Source: CALLPQ01 sp038531745
GTDB lineage: Bacteria > Pseudomonadota > Alphaproteobacteria > Caulobacterales > Parvularculaceae
Direction: 5' to 3'
Assembly (NCBI GenBank): GCA_038531745.1
Contig: JBCBBJ010000005.1
Span: forward strand, 140,275 to 204,274
DNA: 64,000 nt
Positions 60,499 through 64,000 of the stretch are shown here, piece by piece. The number at the start of each line of letters is the position of its first letter. Within the stretch, counting starts at the first letter, position 1. The notes beneath the pieces are model-generated. The model ran no database searches. It was not told the DNA's origin and saw only the letters and a list, made by a program, of their open reading frames with translations. A program made the translations under genes and the position numbers.

Positions 60499-61458
60499 AT
60501 GACGCACAGCCCCCATTTGGCACCGTCTGAGCCACGTGTTGACCGGTCAACCGGGTTGGCGCCGGCTGGCGGTGCCCCTGTCACGCCGGACCGAATGCCC
60601 GAAGATGTGGGCGATCCGCGGCACATTATTGATATTCTGCTGGAAGAACGCTGCCAGTCGATGCAGCAGGATTTTCTGTGGCCGCTGTACAAAGCCATTC
60701 TCTACCCGCTTTTGCGCCATGGGGAGGCGGTGAAGATGGCGGACGCCATCCATCCGCTCACTGCGTGGCAAGCTTTTTCTTATCTGAGTGATGTGCTTTC
60801 ACTCACCCTTACTATCCATGGTCTGGAGCATGTGCCGCGCACCGGGCGGCTGATCATCGCCAGCACGCACCCCACCGGTATTGCCGACGGGATTGCGATG
60901 TTCGATGCGCTGAAAACCGTGCGGCCAGACATGGCAGTATATGCAAACCGCGATGCCGTCCGCGCAGCACCGCAATTTAGTGATATGATTATTCCTGTGG
61001 AATGGCTGGCGGAAAAACGGACACGTCAGCGGTCGCGCGAAACGCTTGTGGCCACGCGCGCGGCCTTTGATGAGGGTCGTTGCCTAGTCATTTTTCCGTC
61101 AGGGCGACTGGCCTATATGAATGACGATAAAGTCCTCACCGAACAGGACTGGATGACATCGGTGGTAAGTCTTGCGCGCAAATATGAATGCGATGTTGTG
61201 CCGGTGCATATGGCGGCCCGCAATTCGTGGCTTTATTATTGGTTCCGCAATCTGGGGCCGGAATTGCGCGATATCACGCTTTTCAATGAATTGCTGAACA
61301 AGAAACGCAAACCATTTACACTCACCTTTGACAAATCCATTGCGCATACGGACTTGTCCGGTGATCCGGAGGGTCTTACCCGGGCGTTGCGGGCCCATGC
61401 GGTGGATAACATTCCCGCGGGCGTGCCATGGGCCCGGCCGGAAATGTTGGCGCGGTAG
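60499..61458 (+). CDS. 1-acyl-glycerol-3-phosphate acyltransferase-like protein
   Basis: 319 residues of the PlsC/LPLAT superfamily. The catalytic block reads ASTHPTGIADGIAMFD, where His and Asp are six apart as in the NHxxGxxDP-type members, and the phosphate site is in VIFPSGRLAY. The N-terminal 65 residues are a non-conserved extension. It probably acylates a lysophospholipid at the inner membrane. Its partner lipid is unknown. It converges with the DUF481 gene 11 bases away. Confidence 0.85.
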   Translation: MTHSPHLAPSEPRVDRSTGLAPAGGAPVTPDRMPEDVGDPRHIIDILLEERCQSMQQDFLWPLYKAILYPLLRHGEAVKMADAIHPLTAWQAFSYLSDVLSLTLTIHGLEHVPRTGRLIIASTHPTGIADGIAMFDALKTVRPDMAVYANRDAVRAAPQFSDMIIPVEWLAEKRTRQRSRETLVATRAAFDEGRCLVIFPSGRLAYMNDDKVLTEQDWMTSVVSLARKYECDVVPVHMAARNSWLYYWFRNLGPELRDITLFNELLNKKRKPFTLTFDKSIAHTDLSGDPEGLTRALRAHAVDNIPAGVPWARPEMLAR

Positions 61459-61468
61459 GTCTGGGGGT

Positions 61469-62518
61469 CTAGAATTTATATCCCAGCGTGGCGCGGATCA
61501 CATTATCAGTATTCACACGGTCCGTAGGCGGATCAGTTTCAAACCGATAATAATGCGACAGGCCAGCTGTCAGGTTGCCCCATAGGGCTGCGTTCAATCC
61601 GTGGGTAGCCTCAATCGTTGTGGTGGCGCTCGTGTAGGTGGCGGCAATGTCAGACGTCAGGGTCAGCCCGTCGCGGATCACCCAGTCAAGATCGCTTGCC
61701 GCGTAAAATGCGAACTGGTTCTGGCGCGTATCGTCCGCATCAATCAGCGATATCCGATAGCCCGGCCCGGCCTCAACTTTCCACGTGAGCGGATCGGACT
61801 TGGCAACAAAGTAGCCAAGGCCACTATTGGCGGCGATGCGATAATCAAAGCCGGAAAACTCATCCTCGTCATAGGCAACCCGGCCAAAGGCGTACCAACG
61901 CTCGGCGATGGCATAGTCGAGTTTGTAACTGGCGCCCCAGCGTTTTTGGCTCAGCACATTGTTTGCCTCGCCAATATCGATATAGGCCGCAACATTGTGG
62001 GTAAATTTGCCGGTGGTTCGCGCGGCGTTGAGCGCAAAGCCAACCGCCGCATTGTCGGCGTTCCCCGATGCGGTGACAGCGGCAAGACTGACCGCACCTT
62101 CCCACGGGGCAAGCGCGAACAGACCGTAGGTTTTTGTTGCACCGTCTTCGGGGGTTTCGGCTTCAGGCGTCTCTTTCGGGGCGGCGCTGGCGTCCTCATT
62201 ATTCTTTGTGGGTACGGCGGCGGGGTCATCGGGTGCGCCGTCCGCGCCCGCAAGACCAGCCAAAATGTCGGTGCCATAGGCGTCGATGGCGGCGGCAAAC
62301 CCGGGCAGAACAGTGCGCGCGGCGCTGATCACCGCGGCCACCTCATCGGCGTTGCCGGTTTTGGCGGCGGCGTTGATCATATCCCGGGCAATGGCGGGAA
62401 CCTGGTCAGTGTCGATGGCTGCATCGGTTTGATTGGTGCCGAAGGCCAGAGCCGGTGTTGGCACCGCCCCCGCCATAACCGGCAGCAAATAACAAAGACT
62501 AGACATGAAGACCCTCAT
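61469..62518 (-). CDS. DUF481-family outer-membrane protein
   Basis: 349 residues from ATG 62518, with GAGGAG upstream. A signal peptide ends near PTPALA. Residues 25-150 are a helical and low-complexity Asp/Pro/Glu-rich spacer. The rest is a DUF481 (YdiY-type) beta barrel: alternating strands such as VSLAAVTASGNADN, RWYAFGRVAYDEDEFSGFDYRIAANSGLGYF and ending in GYKF, the C-terminal aromatic that signals Bam assembly. A perfect CtrA-type site lies 48 bases upstream. Function unknown. Confidence 0.9.
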   Translation of the reverse strand: MRVFMSSLCYLLPVMAGAVPTPALAFGTNQTDAAIDTDQVPAIARDMINAAAKTGNADEVAAVISAARTVLPGFAAAIDAYGTDILAGLAGADGAPDDPAAVPTKNNEDASAAPKETPEAETPEDGATKTYGLFALAPWEGAVSLAAVTASGNADNAAVGFALNAARTTGKFTHNVAAYIDIGEANNVLSQKRWGASYKLDYAIAERWYAFGRVAYDEDEFSGFDYRIAANSGLGYFVAKSDPLTWKVEAGPGYRISLIDADDTRQNQFAFYAASDLDWVIRDGLTLTSDIAATYTSATTTIEATHGLNAALWGNLTAGLSHYYRFETDPPTDRVNTDNVIRATLGYKF

Positions 62519-62565
62519 TTTCGTGACACTCCTCTGGGCACGGACTAGCGATGCCACATTATACT

Positions 62566-62581
62566 TTAACGGGCGGTTAAC
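62566..62581. promoter_or_regulatory. Perfect CtrA-type site
   Basis: TTAACGGGCGGTTAAC: two TTAA half-sites exactly seven bases apart, with the flanking C/G that make it fully match TTAA-N7-TTAAC on both strands. It lies 48 bases upstream of the DUF481 gene start and some 240 upstream of rplU. CtrA is the cell-cycle regulator of many alphaproteobacteria; binding here would link an outer-membrane protein to the cell cycle. Whether CtrA exists in this genome is not shown by the window. Confidence 0.65.
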
Positions 62582-62817
62582 TGTGAAAAGCGCCAAATCC
62601 CCGGCCAAAATGTGGGGATGTGAGGGAAGACGAGCCCCAAGACGGGCCGCGCAAACCAGCCCACAAACCGGGGCGCGGTCAGCATCGTGGAGGGCGCTTG
62701 ACGCCCGGTGCTGGAGTGGCTATTTCCTCGCGTCTTCACAAACACCGGGCGACAGAAACCGGGGCAAAAAAGGACAGCGCGGCATAATCATGGTGTCGCT
62801 CATGAAAGGTCGAACCC
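62582..62817. other. Upstream region of rplU-rpmA
   Basis: About 235 bases without a supported gene, between the CtrA-type site and rplU. It should contain the rplU promoter, but no strong -35/-10 pair stands out. No L21-binding leader or tRNA is seen. Confidence 0.5.
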
Positions 62818-63462
62818 ATGTATGCAGTCGTAAAGACGGGCGGCAAACAATATCGCGTCGCCAAAGACGATATCATCAAGGTTGAAAAACTGGCTGGGGA
62901 TGACGGGGAAACCGTCGTGCTCGACGAAGTGCTTATGGTTGCCAACGGGTCTGATGTGACCGTGGGCGCGCCCCTTGTGGCTGGTGCCAGCGTGGCCGCA
63001 GAAATCCTTGAGCAGGGCCGTGCCAAAAAAATCATCGTTTTCAAAAAGCGCCGCCGCCAAAACTATCGCCGCAAGAAAGGCCATCGCCAACATGTGACGG
63101 TTCTGCGCGTGACAGACATTCTCACTGGCGGCGCCAAGCCCACGGCCACCAAGAAAGCGGCGGCGAAACCCGCCCCGAGACCTGTGGAAGCGCCTGCCGC
63201 CGAGGGTATCGACGCCGCCGCAGAAACCGCGCCCATGACCTATGATGCGCGCCCGGACAATGCCGATGATCTCAAATTGATCAGCGGTGTGGGCCCGAAG
63301 CTGGAAGAGACCTTGAACGAGCTTGGTTTTTATACCTTTGAGCAGATTGCCGCTTGGACCCCTGAAAACGTTGCCTATGTGGATGCGCGCCTGAAATTCA
63401 AAGGCCGGATAGAGCGGGACGACTGGATCACCAAAGCCAAAGACCTGGCAGCGCAGAAATAA
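62818..63462 (+). CDS. rplU: 50S ribosomal protein L21 with helix-hairpin-helix extension
   Basis: 214 residues, twice the usual 103. Residues 1-102 are a complete L21 (MYAVVKTGGKQYRV ... KKRRRQNYRRKKGHRQHVTVLRV). An Ala/Lys/Pro linker follows, then a C-terminal domain (about 140-214) with DDLKLISGVGPKLEETLNELGFYTFEQIAAWTPENVAYVDARLKFKGRIERDDWI, a helix-hairpin-helix motif found fused to L21 in some alphaproteobacteria. The extension may bind rRNA or DNA. rpmA follows 90 bases later, the standard order. Confidence 0.95.
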   Translation: MYAVVKTGGKQYRVAKDDIIKVEKLAGDDGETVVLDEVLMVANGSDVTVGAPLVAGASVAAEILEQGRAKKIIVFKKRRRQNYRRKKGHRQHVTVLRVTDILTGGAKPTATKKAAAKPAPRPVEAPAAEGIDAAAETAPMTYDARPDNADDLKLISGVGPKLEETLNELGFYTFEQIAAWTPENVAYVDARLKFKGRIERDDWITKAKDLAAQK

Positions 63463-63552
63463 ACAAGCGCGGTTGAACTGAACGGTCCCTTGGGCCATTT
63501 TACTTTTGGCGTCGCGGCGCAGGACGACGCCCCCTGATTGGAGACGATTACC

Positions 63553-63822
63553 ATGGCCCATAAGAAAGCTGGCGGCTCATCGCGAAATGGCCGCGACTCA
63601 GCCGGTCGCCGTCTTGGCGTTAAAAAATTCGGAGACGAGCATGTAATCCCCGGTAATATCATCGTGCGCCAGCGCGGCACGAAATATCACCCCGGTGACA
63701 ATGTGGGCATGGGGAAAGACCACACGATCTTTGCCATGACCGAAGGCCGCGTAGAGTTCCGAACAAAAGCCAAAGGCCGCACCTTTGTGTCGGTACAGCC
63801 ACTGGCCGTAGCCGCCGAGTAA
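63553..63822 (+). CDS. rpmA: 50S ribosomal protein L27
   Basis: 89 residues from ATG 63553, preceded by GGAGA. The N-terminus MAHKKAGGSSRNGRDSAGRRLGVKKFGDEHVIPGNIIVRQRGTKYHPG is canonical L27, whose N-terminal tail reaches the peptidyl-transferase centre. No extra N-terminal cleavage extension of the Firmicutes type is seen. Length is usual. It is the last complete gene of the window. Confidence 0.97.
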   Translation: MAHKKAGGSSRNGRDSAGRRLGVKKFGDEHVIPGNIIVRQRGTKYHPGDNVGMGKDHTIFAMTEGRVEFRTKAKGRTFVSVQPLAVAAE

Positions 63823-63879
63823 TATCAACGGGGCGGTTACCCAACAGGACCTACGCACGCGGTTTACCGGCATTGTAAC

Positions 63880-63894
63880 GGGGCCATGGGCCCC
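63880..63894 (+). terminator. Possible terminator hairpin after rpmA
   Basis: GGGGCC-ATG-GGCCCC hairpin about 60 bases after the L27 stop, followed by CTTATTACTATTA rather than a T run. Weak candidate. The remaining bases to 64000 show no gene start I can support. Confidence 0.3.
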
Positions 63895-64000
63895 CTTATT
63901 ACTATTATGATGATGATCAATCAGGCGCTTACTTGTCCAGCCCCCATTTTATATACCAGTTTGATTTAGAGTTTCCGGGATGGGCGGTCGCATATTCAGG

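Noticed and set aside
61601..62548. 315-codon open frame antisense to the DUF481 gene
   Set aside because: Low-complexity Gly/Arg composition, no binding site, and the opposite strand has a signal peptide and barrel strands.
1..64000. tRNA, rRNA, riboswitch, prophage, IS or toxin-antitoxin genes
   Set aside because: I looked for T-loop motifs, transposase or integrase motifs and paired small genes by eye and found none I could support.

Overview
The window is a dense stretch of chromosome from an alphaproteobacterium of moderately high GC. The evidence is indirect but consistent: rph divergent from hrcA-grpE, a pmbA-DUF4170-DUF374-waaA-lpxK envelope cluster, a CC0125/CC1285-type lipoprotein, ribosomal protein L21 with a helix-hairpin-helix tail, and a perfect TTAA-N7-TTAAC CtrA-type site. 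The order cannot be fixed from the sequence. I saw no rRNA, tRNA, CRISPR array, insertion sequence, integrase or prophage gene.

Layout. 0.1-4.7 kb: an ABC ATPase and a giant permease/M1-peptidase fusion. 4.7-6.5 kb: a dispersed repeat, a pure RTX protein and a membrane-tethered GIY-YIG protein. 6.6-9.8 kb: two unrecognised genes, a coiled-coil protein with FSLD repeats and a PD-(D/E)XK-like site, then a four-helix membrane protein. 10-12.2 kb: nrdA behind NrdR-type boxes. 12.3-18.5 kb: an orphan ABC ATPase, a CHCC zinc-finger protein, an S9 peptidase and ftsK. 18.5-22.4 kb: leuA, amtB and the decayed remains of a lemA-DUF2207 operon with its old terminator. 22.8-27.2 kb: a UbiH-type hydroxylase, then a minus-strand cluster with a MotA/ExbB-like and an OmpA/MotB-like stator pair, a small membrane protein and a retropepsin-like protease. 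27.5-30.7 kb: a fusion of mannose-1-phosphate guanylyltransferase with an AGE-type isomerase, a second copy of the repeat, and an OmpR-type regulator. 30.9-38.8 kb: small enzymes (L,D-transpeptidase, YggS, ThiE/TenI-like, YibQ, RppH, TusA), a SEL1/peptidoglycan-binding plus beta-helix pair, and a lipoprotein.

39-50 kb: ubiD, a small membrane protein, then the lipid A/LPS block (LpxL-like, LpxK, WaaA, DUF374 on minus; MsbA-like exporter on plus), a phosphatase, DUF4170 and pmbA. 50-53 kb: an SDR enzyme, a membrane protein, bfr and bfd behind a Fur-type box, and a YceI lipoprotein. 53-57 kb: sulfotransferase-grpE-hrcA, and rph. 57-62.6 kb: a frameshifted outer-membrane barrel gene, an ArsR-type regulator with SulP, a PlsC-type acyltransferase, and a DUF481 outer-membrane protein behind the CtrA-type site. 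62.8-63.8 kb: rplU and rpmA.

Much of the window serves the envelope: lipid A and LPS assembly (lpxK, waaA, msbA), peptidoglycan (L,D-transpeptidase, OmpA-like anchor), and outer-membrane proteins. The rest is core housekeeping. The places most worth a second look are the FSLD/nuclease-like pair at 6.6-9.8 kb, the stator cluster at 24.1-27.2 kb, the decayed lemA operon, the two-copy dispersed repeat, and several precise palindromic operators.
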